NCBI RefSeq assembly: GCF_000004195.4
Contig: NC_030680.2
Span: forward strand, 154,991 to 218,990
Direction of reading: 5' to 3'
Source of the DNA: Xenopus tropicalis
Taxonomy: Eukaryota > Chordata > Amphibia > Anura > Pipidae
DNA: 64,000 bases
The notes under the pieces were generated by a model. The model had not been told where the DNA came from. It did not search any database and was given only the letters and a program-made list of their open reading frames with translations. The position numbers and the translations under genes were made by a program. Positions 1 to 11,923 of this stretch are shown piece after piece. Position 1 is the first letter of the stretch; each line of letters opens with the position of its first letter.

Positions 1-641
1 GCACATTAATACACAGGCAATGGCAGGCAGAGGGGCACACAGGGCACATTAATACACAGGCAATGGCAGGCAGGAGGGCACACAGGGCACATTAATACAC
101 AGGCAATGGCAGGCAGAGGGGCACACAGGGCACATTAATACACAGGCAATGGCAGGCAGGAGGGCACACAGGGCACATTAATACACAGGCAATGGCAGGC
201 AGAGGGGCACACAGGGCACATTAATACACAGGCAATGGCAGGCAGAGGGGCACACAGGGCACATTAATACACAGGCAATGGCAGGCAGAGGGGCACACAG
301 GGCACATTAATACACAGGCAATGGCAGGCAGGGGGGCACACAGGGCACATTAATACACAGGCAATGGCAGGCAGAGGGGCACACAGGGCACATTAATACA
401 CAGGCAATGGCAGGCAGAGGGGCACACAGGGCACATTAATACACAGGCAATGGCAGGCAGAGGGGCACACAGGGCACATTAATACACAGGCAATGGCAGG
501 CAGAGGGGCACACAGGGCACATTAATACACAGGCAATGGCAGGCAGAGGGGCACACAGGGCACATTAATACACAGGCAATGGCAGGCAGAGGGGCACACA
601 GGGCACATTAATACACAGGCAATGGCAGGCAGAGGGGGCAC
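1..641. repeat. 43-bp tandem array (nap1l4 intron)
   Basis: About 15 copies of a 43-bp unit starting GCACATTAATACACAGGCAA. They are nearly identical; the only variation is GAGG versus GGAG near the end of the unit. The array begins before the left edge. Confidence 0.97.
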
Positions 642-677
642 AGTTATCTGCACCCCACAGGCACACACAGCTCTTAC

Positions 678-817
678 CCATCACAATCCACAATCTCAGG
701 GCCCTCAAAGGAGAATGGGTCTGCCGAGTCCGGCTCTGACTTCATCTTGTAGGTCTTCGTCAGCACAGAGTTAGTAAAGTATTCATTGGGCCCAAAGTGA
801 AACTCTAATGTAAACGA
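678..817 (-). CDS. nap1l4: nap1l4 coding exon, residues 188-233
   Basis: Encodes SFTLEFHFGPNEYFTNSVLT and KTYKMKSEPDSADPFSFEGP through IVDCD. Donor GATGG/GTAAGA, phase 2. Last exon in the window; the 43-bp array starts about 35 bases into the next intron. Confidence 0.97.
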
Positions 818-3800
818 CTGAAAGAAAAGATTTTGGACATAAAGCGGTAAACGGCCAAAGTTACTGACACAAACTCTATACAGCACACTAGGAAATACTG
901 CATCCTCTTCTGTTCTAACTAAACCGGTAAAAAAATGTAAAAAAGTGGGTAAAAAAGCTGTGATTGCTGCACTAATTGGAATAAGATTACTGATTGTAAG
1001 TAGGGTGCAGTGCTACTTACTGAGATACCTGTATATATCACTGATAGGGAGTTATACAGTATCACTCATGTATTATAAGGGATAATGTACCCCCTACTGT
1101 AAATGATAAGGATATTAGCAGTCACTGAGGGGTTCTGTGCCCCCCATATAAAGGCACAAGGCTGCAGGCTGAGTTATACAGGGAACTCTGAGTATCACTC
1201 ATGTATTATAAGGGATAATGTACCCCCTACTGTAAATGATAAGGATATTAGCAGTCACTGAGGGGTTCTGTGCCCCCCATATAAAGGCACAAGGCTGCAG
1301 GCTGAGTTATACAGGGAACTCTGAGTATCACTCATGTATTATAAGGGATAATGTACCCCCTACTGTAAATGATAAGGATATTAGCAGTCACTGGGGGGTT
1401 CTGTGCCCATATAAAGGCACAAGGCTGCAGGCTGAGTTATACAGGGAACTCTGAGTATCACTCATGTATTATAAGGGGTAATGTACCCCCTACTGTAAAT
1501 GATAAGGATATTAGCAGTCACTGAGGGGTTCTGTGCCCCCCATATAAAGGCACAAGGCTGCAGGCTGAGTTATACAGGGAACTCTGAGTATCACTCATGT
1601 ATTATAAGGGATAATGTACCCCCTACTGTAAATGATAAGGATATTAGCTGTCACTGAGGGGTTCTGTGCCCCCCATATAAAGGCACAAGGCTGCAGGCTG
1701 AGTTATACAGGGAACTCTGAGTATCACTCATGTATTATAAGGGATAATGTACCCCCTACTGTAAATGATAAGGATATTAGCTGTCACTGAGGGGTTCTGT
1801 GCCCCCCATATAAAGGCACAAGGCTGCAGGCTGAGTTATACAGGGAACTCTGAGTATCACTCATGTATTATAAGGGATAATGTACCCCCTACTGTAAATG
1901 ATAAGGATATTAGCAGTCACTGAGGGGTTCTGTGCCCCCCATATAAAGGCACAAGGCTGCAGGCTGAGTTATACAGGGAACTCTGAGTATCACTCATGTA
2001 TTATAAGAGGCAATGAAAGGCCAGCAATGCCCAGTGTATGTGTCTGACCACACAAAGCTTTTACCATAAAATTGCAAAAAAACACTTACCATGTGTTGAC
2101 TGGGGCCAGAGAATTTTACTTTAACATCTTGCAAGTGCTTTAATATTGGTTCATCGTATTCCTTAAGGAAAATAAGAAGGTTGTTATGTATTACAAGTCT
2201 CGGCACATATATCGCACATTAGCTGGAACAAATCAGCAGGGAAATGCCACAGAATATCAGTAGATAGTGCAGCACTGAACACTGGGCAGCGGTTCCATGG
2301 GCCAATATTAGTTCTTATTTGTAACCATGTCTGGAGGGTATAGATTGAGTTTGCCTGAGCACTAAGGTAGGCTTAATCCTAAACCGAACGTTGGATCCAG
2401 TAGATCCTTATTTCCTTAGACAACAAACTGAGACAAGAGCTAATTCTCTGGGCCTCGTCAGGTCATGTGACCTGCCCCATCGCTGAGCTCTTCTGCCTCA
2501 GGTGCTTCAGGCCCAGGGAAAGTGATGCGCAGCAAGAAATACCACTCTTTCATATATCTAAATCTAGTTATAAGGTAACGGGCAGCCCTCATACACACGG
2601 ACTCACCTGTAACAAAATACTTATCATATCTACATTCCTAAAGATGGTCAGCCAGAAGTCAGGGATGCCCTTGCATTTATCCACATCGGATGCTTCTTTT
2701 TCTGATAAGGTCACTTTTTTTTTCAAATCTGCCTGCAGAGTAAATGAGAATTAATGCAATATCAGGCAGCCCTAATACCAACTGGGTAACAACCAGAGCA
2801 GAGTGGAAAAAATGTGTAATAAACCATTTCTTCATATCTGATTCAGCTTAACCCCAGCATTAAACCATTAGCTCACGTCAGGAATTATCCCCTCATTACT
2901 ACTGTGCTGTATGGCTACAGTCTGCTCAATAAGCACTGTCACTGGAAACTATGTTTTTTTTTTTTTTAAATGCATCAGAAGCGCTGCTTCTGCCGAATTC
3001 TGCTGCTGATCCCCCATCCTACACACTGTCCTGCTGCTCATGGTGCTGCTGATCCCCCATCCTACACACTGTCCTGCTGCTCATGGTACTGCTGATCCCC
3101 CATCCTACACACTGTCCTGCTGCTCATGGTACTGCTGATCCCCCATCCTACACACTGTCCTGCTGCTCATGGTACTGCTGATCCCCCATCCTACACACTG
3201 TCCTGCTGCTCATGGTACTGCTGATCCCCCATCCTACACACTGTCCTGCTGCTCTTAGTACTGCTGATCCCCCATCCTACACACTGTCCTAATGCTCTTA
3301 GTACTGCTGATCCCCCATCCTACACACTGTCCTGCTGCTCATGGTACTGCTGATCCCCCATCCTACACACTGTCCTGCTGCTCATGGTACTGCTGATCCC
3401 CCATCCTACACACTGTCCTGCTGCTCATGGTACTGCTGATCCCCCATCCTACACACTGTCCTGCTGCTCATGGTACTGCTGATCCCCCATCCTACACACT
3501 GTCCTGCTGCTCTTAGTACTGCTGATCCCCCATCCTACACACTGTCCTAATGCTCTTAGTACTGCTGATCCCCCATCCTACACACTGTCCTGCTGCTCAT
3601 GGTACTGCTGATCCCCAATCCTACACACTGTCCTGCTGCTCATGGTACTGCTGATCCCCCATCCTACACACTGTCCTGCTGCTCATGGTACTGCTGATCC
3701 CCCATCCTACACACTGTCCTGCTGCTCATGGTACTGCTGATCCCCCATCCTACACAGTTCTGCTGCTCATGGTACTGCTGATCCCCCATCCTACACACTG

Positions 3801-6800
3801 TCCTGCTGCTCTTAGTACTGCTGATCTCCCATCCTACACACTGTCCTGCTGCTCTTAGTACTGCTGATCCCCCATCCTACACACGGTCCTGCTGCTCTTA
3901 GTACTGCTGATCCCCCATCCTACACACGGTCCTGCTGCTCATGGTACTATTGAACCCCCATCCTACACACTGTCCTGCTGCTCATGGTACTGTTGAACCC
4001 CCATCCTACACACTGTCCTGCTGCTCTTAGTACTGCTGATCCCCCATCCTACACACGGTCCTGCTGCTCATGGTACTATTGAACCCCCATCCTACACACG
4101 GTCCTGCTGCTCATGGTACTATTGAACCCCCATCCTACACACTGTCCTGCTGCTCATGGTACTATTGAACCCCCATCCTACACACTGTCCTGCTGCTCAC
4201 GGTACTGCTGATCCCCCATCCTACACACGGTCCTGCTGCTCATGGTACTGTTGAACCCCCATCCTACACACTGTCCTGCTGCTCATGGTACTGCTGATCC
4301 CCCATCCTACACACTGTCCTGCTGCTCATGGTACTGTTGAACCCCCATCCTACACACTGTCCTGCTGCTCATGGTACTGCTGATCCCCCATCCTACACAC
4401 GGTCCTGCTGCTCATGGTACTATTGAACCCCCATCCTACACACTGTCCTGCTGCTCATGGTACTGCTGATCCCCCATCCTACACACTGTCCTGCTGCTCA
4501 TGGTACTGTTGAACCCCATCATTAACAGTGTTCTGGTGCTCTTCATACTGCTGATCCCCCATCCTACACACTGTCCTGCTGCTCATGGTACTGCTGATCC
4601 CCCATCCTACACACGGTCCTGCTGCTCATGGTACTGTTGAACCCCCATCCTACACACTGTCCTGCTGCTCATGGTACTGCTGATCCCCCATCCTACACAC
4701 GGTCCTGCTGCTCATGGTACTGTTGAACCCCCATCCTACACACTGTCCTGCTGCTCATGGTACTGCTGATCCCCCATCCTACACACGGTCCTGCTGCTCA
4801 TGGTACTGCTGATCCCCCATCCTACACACTGTCCTGCTGCTCATGGTACTGTTGAACCCCATCATTAACAGTGTTCTGGTGCTCTTCATACTGCTGATCC
4901 CCCATCCTACACACTGTCCTGCTGCTCATGGTACTGCTGATCCCCCATCCTACACACGGTCCTGCTGCTCATGGTACTGTTGAACCCCCATCCTACACAC
5001 TGTCCTGCTGCTCATGGTACTGCTGATCCCCCATCCTACACACGGTCCTGCTGCTCATGGTACTGTTGAACCCCCATCCTACACACTGTCCTGCTGCTCA
5101 TGGTACTGCTGATCCCCCATCCTACACACTGTCCTGCTGCTCTTAGTACTGCTGATCCCCCATCCTACACACTGTCCTGCTGCTCATGGTACTGTTGAAC
5201 CACATCATTAACAGTGTTCTGGTGCTCTTCATACTGCTGATCCCCCATCCTACACTCTGTCCTGCTGCTCATGGTACTGCTGATCCCCCATCCTACACAC
5301 GGTCCTGCTGCTCATGGTACTGTTGAACCCCCATCCTACACACTGTCCTGCTGCTCATGGTACTGCTGATCCCCCATCCTACACACGGTCCTGCTGCTCA
5401 TGGTACTGCTGATCCCCCATCCTACACACTGTCCTGCTGCTCATGGTACTGCTGATCCCCCATCCTACACACGGTCCTGCTGCTCATGGTACTGCTGATC
5501 CCCCATCCTACACACGGTCCTGCTGCTCATGGTACTGTTGAACCCCATCATTAACAGTGTTCTGGTGCTCTTCATACTGCTGATCCCCCATTCATATAGT
5601 GAAAAAGAACAGCAGGTCTGAGCCCTGGGGGCGGGTTTAACATTGCTACAGAATTCCAAATCATGTCCTTTTTTGGGTAGTTTCTTACTGATAGTTTTTC
5701 TTCTTCTTCAGCATCACTGTGCCACTCACATTCTGTGTCTGAAGGCTCCACTTCCCCAGTAACAATGCGCGTTCTCTGCAGGATAAAGACATTTATGTAT
5801 TTAATATAACACTGACCCAGCCCTGCCAGAAAAGCAAAGTGCATCATGTTTAAGGTTCAGTTGTTTGATTGGTTATTGCATGCAGCCAACCCACTGGCCA
5901 TTGGTGACAGCTGGGGTGTAATATAAATAAAAGGGTGTAATACTTCCAGCAAAACAGAACATGGGAGAATCCTGGGAGAATCACTGTACCCCCCACCCCA
6001 ATATGTGTGCGGTCGGTGATTGGCTGGAGAACTACGGAACCCTTGGTAACGGTACATATTAATGGAAACTATATCATGTATCCCTCAGTCAGCATTTGTA
6101 CAATGAGCACCCCCCCGCAGCAAGCAGTAAGCCCCCCAATATATACCCCCCATCTGGTTCCCTATGCGCCTACCTTGTCAAACAGAGGCTGATACAGGGC
6201 GGCGTATTTCCTCTCCAGTTCATGCACCTCCTCGTAGAACTTGGCTTCTATATGAGCGCACTTTGCCTGCAGCTGCTTCAGGGCATTAATTCTCCTTTTC
6301 ACTGCTTTGGGCAACCTACACATCCAAGTAATAGGGCTCAGTATGAATGGGGCAGAACATGGGGGGGGGGGGGCATTCAGCTGGTGTCTACCAACCTTAT
6401 TGTTTATACTGATCAGGGGCAGACTGGCTGGGAGAGGGAACACCAGGAAGTACCCAGGGAATGGGCTGATCAGGGGACAGACTGGCAGGGAGAGGGAACA
6501 CCAGGAAGTACCCAGGGAATGGGCTGATCAGGGACAGACTGGCTGGGAGAGGGAACACCAGGAAGTACCCAGGGAATGGGCTGATCAGGGGACAGACTGG
6601 CTGGGAGAGGGAACACCAGGAAGTACCCAGGGAATGGGCTGATCAGGGGACAGACTGGCTGGGAGAGGGAACACCAGGAAGTACCCAGGGAATGGGCTGA
6701 TCAGGGGACAGACTGGCTGGGAGAGGAACACCAGGAAGTACCCAGGGAATGGGCTGATCAGGGACAGACTGGCTGGGAGAGGGAACACCAGGAAGTACCC

Positions 6801-9800
6801 AGGGAATGGGCTGATCAGGGACAGACTGGCTGGGAGAGGGAACACCAGGAAGTACCCAGGGAATGGGCTGATCAGGGGCAGACTGGCTGGGAGAGGGAAC
6901 ACCAGGAAGTACCCAGGGAATGGGCTGATCAGGGACAGACTGGCTGGGAGAGGGAACACAGGAAGTACCCAGGGAATGGGCTGATCAGGGGCAGACTGGC
7001 TGGGAGAGGGAACACCAGGAAGTACCCAGGGAATGGGCTGATCAGGGGCAGACTGGCTGGGAGAGGGAACACCAGGAAGTACCCAGGGAATGGGCTGATC
7101 AGGGGAAGACTGGCTGGGAGAGGGAACACCAGGAAGTACCCAGGGGAATGGGCTGATCAGGGGCAGACTGGCTGGGAGAGGGAACACCAGGAAGTACCCC
7201 AGGGAATGGGCTGATCAGGGGACAGACTGGCTGGGAGAGGGAATACCAGGAAGTACCCAGGGAATGGGCTGATCAGGGGCAGACTGGCTGGGAGAGGGAA
7301 CACCAGGAAGTACCCAGGGAATGGGCTGATCAGGGGACAGACTGGCTGGGAGAGGGAACACCAGGAAGTACCCAGGGAATGGGCTGATCAGGGGACAGAC
7401 TGGCTGGGAGAGGGAACACCAGGAAGTACCCAGGGAATGGGCTGATCAGGGGCAGACTGGCTGGGAGAGGGAACACCAGGAAGTACCCAGGGAATGGGCT
7501 GATCAGGGGACAGACTGGCTGGGAGAGGGAACACCAGGAAGTACCCAGGGAATGGGCTGATCAGGGGACAGACTGGCTGGGAGAGGGAACACCAGGAAGT
7601 ACCCAGGGAATGGGCTGATCAGGGAGAGACTGGCTGGGAGAGGGAACACCAGGAAGTACCAGGGAATGGGCTGATCAGGGAGAGACTGGCTGGGAGAGGG
7701 AACACCAGGAAGTACCCAGGGAATGGGCTGATCAGGGGACAGACTGGCTGGGAGAGGGAACACCAGGAAGTACCCAGGGAATGGGCTGATCAGGGGACAG
7801 ACTGGCTGGGAGAGGGAACACCAGGAAGTACCCAGGGAATGGGCTGATCAGGGGCAGACTGGCTGGGAGAGGGAACACCAGGAAGTACCCAGGGAATGGG
7901 CTGATCAGGGGACAGACTGGCTGGGAGAGGGAACACCAGGAAGTACCCAGGAAATGGCTGATCAGGGGACAGACTGGCTGGGAGAGGGAACACCAGGAAG
8001 TACCCAGGGAATGGGGCTGATCAGGGGCAGACTGGCTGGGAGAGGGAACACCAGGAAGTACCCAGGGAATGGGCTGATCAGGGCAGACTGGCTGGGAGAG
8101 GGAACACCAGGAAGTACCCAGGGAATGGGCTGATCAGGGACAGACTGGCTGGGAGAGGGAACACCAGGAAGTACCCAGGGAATGGGCTGATCAGGGGACA
8201 GACTGGCTGGGAGAGGGACACCAGGAAGTACCCAGGGAATGGGCTGATCAGGGAGAGACTGGCTGGGAGAGGGAACACCAGGAAGTACCCAGGGAATGGG
8301 CTGATCAGGGGACAGACTGGCTGGGAGAGGGAACACCAGGAAGTACCCAGGGAATGGGCTGATCAGGGGACAGACTGGCTGGGAGAGGGAACACCAGGAA
8401 GTACCCAGGGAATGGGCTGATCAGGGGCAGACTGCTGGGAGAGGGAACACCAGGAAGTACCCAGGGAATGGGCTGATCAGGGGACAGACTGGCTGGGAGA
8501 GGGAACACCAGGAAGTACCCAGGGAATGGGCTGATCAGGGGCAGACTGGCTGGGAGAGGGAACACCAGGAAGTACCCAGGGAATGGGCTGATCAGGGGCA
8601 GACTGGCTGGGAGAGGGAACACCAGGAAGAACCCAGGGAATGGGCTGATCAGGGGCAGACTGGCTGGGAGAGGGAACACCAGGAAGTACCCAGGGAATGG
8701 GCTGATCAGGGGCAGACTGGCTGGGAGAGGGAACACCAGGAAGTACCCAGGGAATGGGCTGATCAGGGGACAGACTGGCTGGGAGAGGGAACACCAGGAA
8801 GTACCCAGGGAATGGGCTGATCAGGGACAGACTGGCTGGGAGAGTGAACACCAGGAAGTACCCAGGGAATGGGCTGATCAGGGGACAGACTGGCTGGGAG
8901 AGGGAACACCAGGAAGTACCCAGGGAATGGGCTGATCAGGGACAGACTGGCTGGGAGAGTGAACACCAGGAAGTACCCAGGGAATGGGCTGATCAGGGGA
9001 CAGACTGGCTGGGAGAGGGAACACCAGGAAGTACCCAGGGAATGGGCTGATCAGGGACAGACTGGCTGGGAGAGGGAACACCAGGAAGTACCCAGGGAAT
9101 GGGCTGATCAGGGGACAGACTGGCTGGGAGAGGGAACACCAGGAAGTACCCAGGGAATGGGCTGATCAGGGGACAGACTGGCTGGGAGAGTGAACACCAG
9201 GAAGTACCCAGGGAATGGGTTGATCAGGGACAGACTGGCTGGGAGAGGGAACACCAGGAAGTACCCAGGGAATGGGCTGATCAGGGGACAGACTGGCTGG
9301 GAGAGGGAACACCAGGAAGTACCCAGGGAATGGGCTGATCAGGGACAGACTGGCTGGGAGAGGGAACACCAGGAAGTACCCAGGGAATGGGCTGATCAGG
9401 GGCAGACTGGCTGGGAGAGGGAACACCAGGAAGTACCCAGGGAATGGGCTGATCAGGGGACAGACTGGCTGGGAGAGGGAACACCAGGAAGTACCCAGGG
9501 AATGGGCTGATCAGGGGACAGACTGGCTGGGAGAGGGAACACCAGGAAGTACCCAGGGAATGGGCTGATCAGGGGCAGACTGGCTGGGAGAGGGAACACC
9601 AGGAAGTACCCAGGGAATGGGCTGATCAGGGGACAGACTGGCTGGGAGAGGGAACACCAGGAAGTACCCAGGGAATGGGCTGATCAGGGGACAGACTGGC
9701 TGGGAGAGGGAACACCAGGAAGTACCCAGGGAATGGGCTGATCAGGGGCAGACTGGCTGGGAGAGGGAACACCAGGAAGTACCCAGGGAATGGGCTGATC

Positions 9801-11573
9801 AGGGGCAGACTGGCTGGGAGAGGGAACACCAGGAAGTACCCAGGGAATGGGCTGATCTGGGAGAGAGGGGAGAGTTACCAGTTACTCACGTTTCTATGTA
9901 ACTAGATGGAGTCTGAGAGACACTGTCGAGCCGTTCCTGCAGGGCAGCTAAGACCTGGGGGTTCTGCATGATCTGATCTGACAGTTTTTCTGTACAAACA
10001 AATATAAATGGCACCCAAGCAATAGAACAAGTCGTATATACTGTACATGGGGAAACATAACCTGTACATTCTGCTTTTGTTTCTTTAGTGTTTAAAGGGA
10101 AAGTTCATATCTTTAGCATAAAGGAGATAAAACAAAGTTAAACAACTAGATATATGGAGCTCTTTAATAACCCCAAACCTTCAACCTTTGTTGTGACCAT
10201 TTTGTCTTATGTAGAACCTTAAATCCATTATATTGGGGGGGGGGGGCACAGAACAAGCTGCTGATCACTGTCTCTGAGAAACAATGTGCCCATAAAAGCA
10301 AAGAAAAAAGAACCCACCTGAGCACCTGTAACCCCCCCTGTGCACCTGTAACCCCCCCTGTGCACCTGTAACCCCCCCTGTGCACCTGTAACCCCCCCTG
10401 TGCCCAGTAACACCCCTGTAACCCCCGTGCACCTGTAACCCCCTTGTGCCCAGTAATGCCCCTGTAACCCCCCTTGTGCCCAGTAACACCCCTGTAACCC
10501 CCTTGTGCCCAGTAATGCCCCTGTAACCCCCCTTGTGCCCAGAAACGCCTCTGTAACCCCCCTGTGCACCTGTAACCCCCCTTGTGCCCAGTAACACCCC
10601 TGTAACCCCCTTGTGCCCAGTAATGCCCCTGTAACCCCCCTTGTGCCCAGTAACGCCCCTGTAACCCCCCTTGTGCCCAGTAACGCCCCTGTAAACCCCA
10701 CTGTGCACCTGTAACCCCCCTTGTGCCCAGTAACGCCTCTGTAACCCCCCTGTGCACCTGTAACCCCCTTGTGCCCAGTAATGCCCCTGTAACCCCCTTG
10801 TGCCCAGTAATGCCCCTGTAACCCCCCTTGTGCCCAGTAACGCCCCTGTAAACCCCACTGTGCACCTGTAACCCCCCTTGTGCCCAGTAACGCCTCTGTA
10901 ACCCCCCTGTGCACCTGTAACCCCCCTTGTGCCCAGTAACGCCCCTGTAACCCCCCTGTGCACCTGTAACCCCCCTTGTGCCCAGTAACGCCCCTGTAAC
11001 CCCCCTGTGCACCTGTAACCCCCCTGTGCCCTATAACCCCCCTGTGCCCCTGTAACCCCCCTTGTCCCCAGTAACGCCTCTGTAACCCCACTGTGCACCT
11101 GTAACCCCCCTTGTGCCCAGTAACGCCCCTGTGCCCCTGTAACCCCCCTGTGCACCTGTAACCCCCCTTGTGCCCAGTAACGCCCCTGTAACCCCCCTGT
11201 GCACCTGTAACCCCCCTTGTCCCCAGTAACGCCTCTGTAACCCCACTGTGCACCTTTAACCCCCCTGTGCACCTGTAACCCCCCTGAGCACCTGTAACCC
11301 CCCTTGTGCCCAGTAACGCCCCTGTAACCCCCCTGTGCCTTGTAACCCCCCTGTGCACCTGTAACCCCCCTGAGCACCTGTAACCCCCCTGAGCACCTGT
11401 AACCCCCCTGAGCACCTGTAACCCCCCCTGTGCACCTGTAACCCCCCCTGTGCACCTGTAACCCCCCTGAGCACCTGTATAGGAATAAATCTCAGTTCGG
11501 GCCAAACTTACCTTTCTTATCACTCGCATTCTTGTTTCCTTCCATGGCTTCTCCCAGGGAGCCGCACTAGGGA
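678..11573 (-). CDS. nap1l4: Nucleosome assembly protein 1-like 4 (5' part, six coding exons; continues past left edge)
   Basis: Nap1l4 is a NAP-family histone chaperone that binds H2A-H2B and linker histones and shuttles between cytoplasm and nucleus. Six coding exons join in phase on the minus strand (11545-11512, 9989-9890, 6315-6174, 5775-5689, 2732-2607, 2161-2090, 817-678 including the start fragment) for 701 nt, residues 1-233. Recognisable blocks are SYIETLPKAVKRRINAL, the dimerisation helix around 58-92, the acidic EEEEKL stretch near 115-120, the NAP fold entry FWLTIFRNVDM, and SVLTKTYKMKSEPDSADPF. It matches NAP1L4 better than NAP1L1. The N-terminus is shorter than the human one. 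An in-frame TAG lies just upstream of the chosen ATG, but it may fall in the intron, so an upstream coding exon cannot be excluded. The C-terminal half and acidic tail are outside the window. Confidence 0.93.
1050..2009. repeat. 133-bp tandem array (nap1l4 intron)
   Basis: Seven copies with a period of 133 bases (one of 130) containing ATGTATTATAAGGGATAATG. Copies differ by single bases, which is the longest unit and lowest divergence in the window. Confidence 0.96.
2090..2161 (-). CDS. nap1l4: nap1l4 coding exon, residues 164-187
   Basis: Encodes EYDEPILKHLQDVKVKFSGP then SQHM, a conserved NAP-domain segment. 24 codons, donor ATG/GTAAGT. Confidence 0.96.
2162..2606. other. Unique intronic sequence
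   Basis: nap1l4 intron of 445 bases between two coding exons. I see no repeat, exon or element here. Confidence 0.6.
2607..2732 (-). CDS. nap1l4: nap1l4 coding exon, residues 122-163
   Basis: Encodes a lysine-rich start (ADLKKKVTLSEKE) and KGIPDFWLTIFRNVDM, the start of the NAP beta-sheet domain. 42 codons, donor CAG/GTGAGT. Confidence 0.95.
3001..5591. repeat. 43-bp tandem array with 343-bp higher-order period
   Basis: About 60 copies of a unit containing CTGATCCCCCATCCTACACA. A diverged 42-bp monomer with ATCATTAACAGTGTTCTGGT recurs at 4518, 4861, 5204 and 5547, exactly 343 bases apart, so eight monomers were amplified as a block. Other monomer types carry TTGAACCCCC or CTCTTAGTAC. Confidence 0.97.
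5689..5775 (-). CDS. nap1l4: nap1l4 coding exon, residues 93-121
   Basis: Encodes RTRIVTGEVEPSDTECEWHS followed by acidic DAEEEEKLS. 29 codons, donor TCA/GTAAGA. Confidence 0.95.
5776..6173. other. Unique intronic sequence
   Basis: Short nap1l4 intron of 398 bases with no tandem array. Nothing else recognised. Confidence 0.6.
6174..6315 (-). CDS. nap1l4: nap1l4 coding exon, residues 45-92
   Basis: Encodes LPKAVKRRINALKQLQAKC and YAALYQPLFDK, the long dimerisation helix of the NAP fold. Acceptor GTGTAG/GTTGCC, donor AAG/GTAGGC. Confidence 0.97.
6410..9857. repeat. 57/58-bp tandem array (nap1l4 intron)
   Basis: About 60 copies of a unit beginning TGATCAGGGGACAGACTGGC. Length alternates between 57 and 58 by GGGGCAG, GGGACAG and GGGGACAG variants. 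It is free of stop codons in several frames, giving spurious open frames. Confidence 0.97.
9890..9989 (-). CDS. nap1l4: nap1l4 coding exon, residues 12-45
   Basis: Encodes EKLSDQIMQNPQVLAALQER and TPSSYIET, closely matching vertebrate NAP1L4. Donor AAAC/GTGAGT. The 58-bp array ends about 30 bases into the following intron. Confidence 0.96.
9990..10315. other. Unique intronic sequence with a G-run
   Basis: Contains G12 at 10235-10246 and a TTTAAAGGG...TTTAG segment near 10090-10115 that may be a degraded TTAA-type MITE end. No exon seen. Confidence 0.4.
10316..11478. repeat. Compound C-rich tandem array (nap1l4 intron)
   Basis: Interleaved short units, CACCTGTAACCCCCCTGTG (about 18) and CCAGTAACGCCCCTGTAACC (about 29), alternate irregularly for 1.16 kb. 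C-runs of five to seven occur in every unit. It ends about 35 bases from the start-codon exon donor. Confidence 0.93.
11512..11573 (-). CDS. nap1l4: nap1l4 exon with start codon
   Basis: The acceptor is GTGCTTTAG/TCC, or alternatively CCCTAG/TGC six bases on. The ATG is at 11545-11543 and encodes MEGNKNASDKK plus one base, aligning to the AAKNASNTEKL region of the mammalian protein. Donor AAAG/GTAAGT. Confidence 0.8.
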
Positions 11574-11923
11574 CTAAAGCACAATAGGGGGTCACTGTAT
11601 TTCCCTCGGTGCAGAACAGAGGGGGGGCAGTTGGTGGGGGTGGGGGGCAAAGCAGAAAATGGAAGAATAAGCACCATCCAATGTCTGAGGAACAGAACGG
11701 GGGGGGAATGTGTAGAGCAACAGGCTAAAGGCACCAAACTCTCCCACCCCTGCCAACTCCCCCACTGGAGCTTAATTACCCCAAATGCCCAACGGACTGC
11801 CATTGGCTGAACCTGAATGCACCGCTGGCAGAACTGGCGCAGGGGAGAAGTACAGAATTATGGGGTGTTAGGGATAAACTGTGGCTCTGGCAGCACATAA
11901 TAAATAAATAGTAAAGAAACTGA
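11574..11923. other. Unique intronic sequence
   Basis: The nap1l4 intron 1 segment between the start-codon exon and the 31-bp array. It has several short G-runs and no convincing upstream coding exon. Confidence 0.5.

Noticed and set aside
1..641. Regular repeats with spacer-like spacing as a possible CRISPR array
   Set aside because: The whole 43-bp unit is repeated with no unique spacers, and the DNA is clearly vertebrate.
10164..11595. Minus-strand frames with GVTGAQGGYRC repeats, one overlapping the nap1l4 start exon
   Set aside because: These are translations of the C-rich compound array and intron sequence; only the short MEGNKNASDKK exon is supported.
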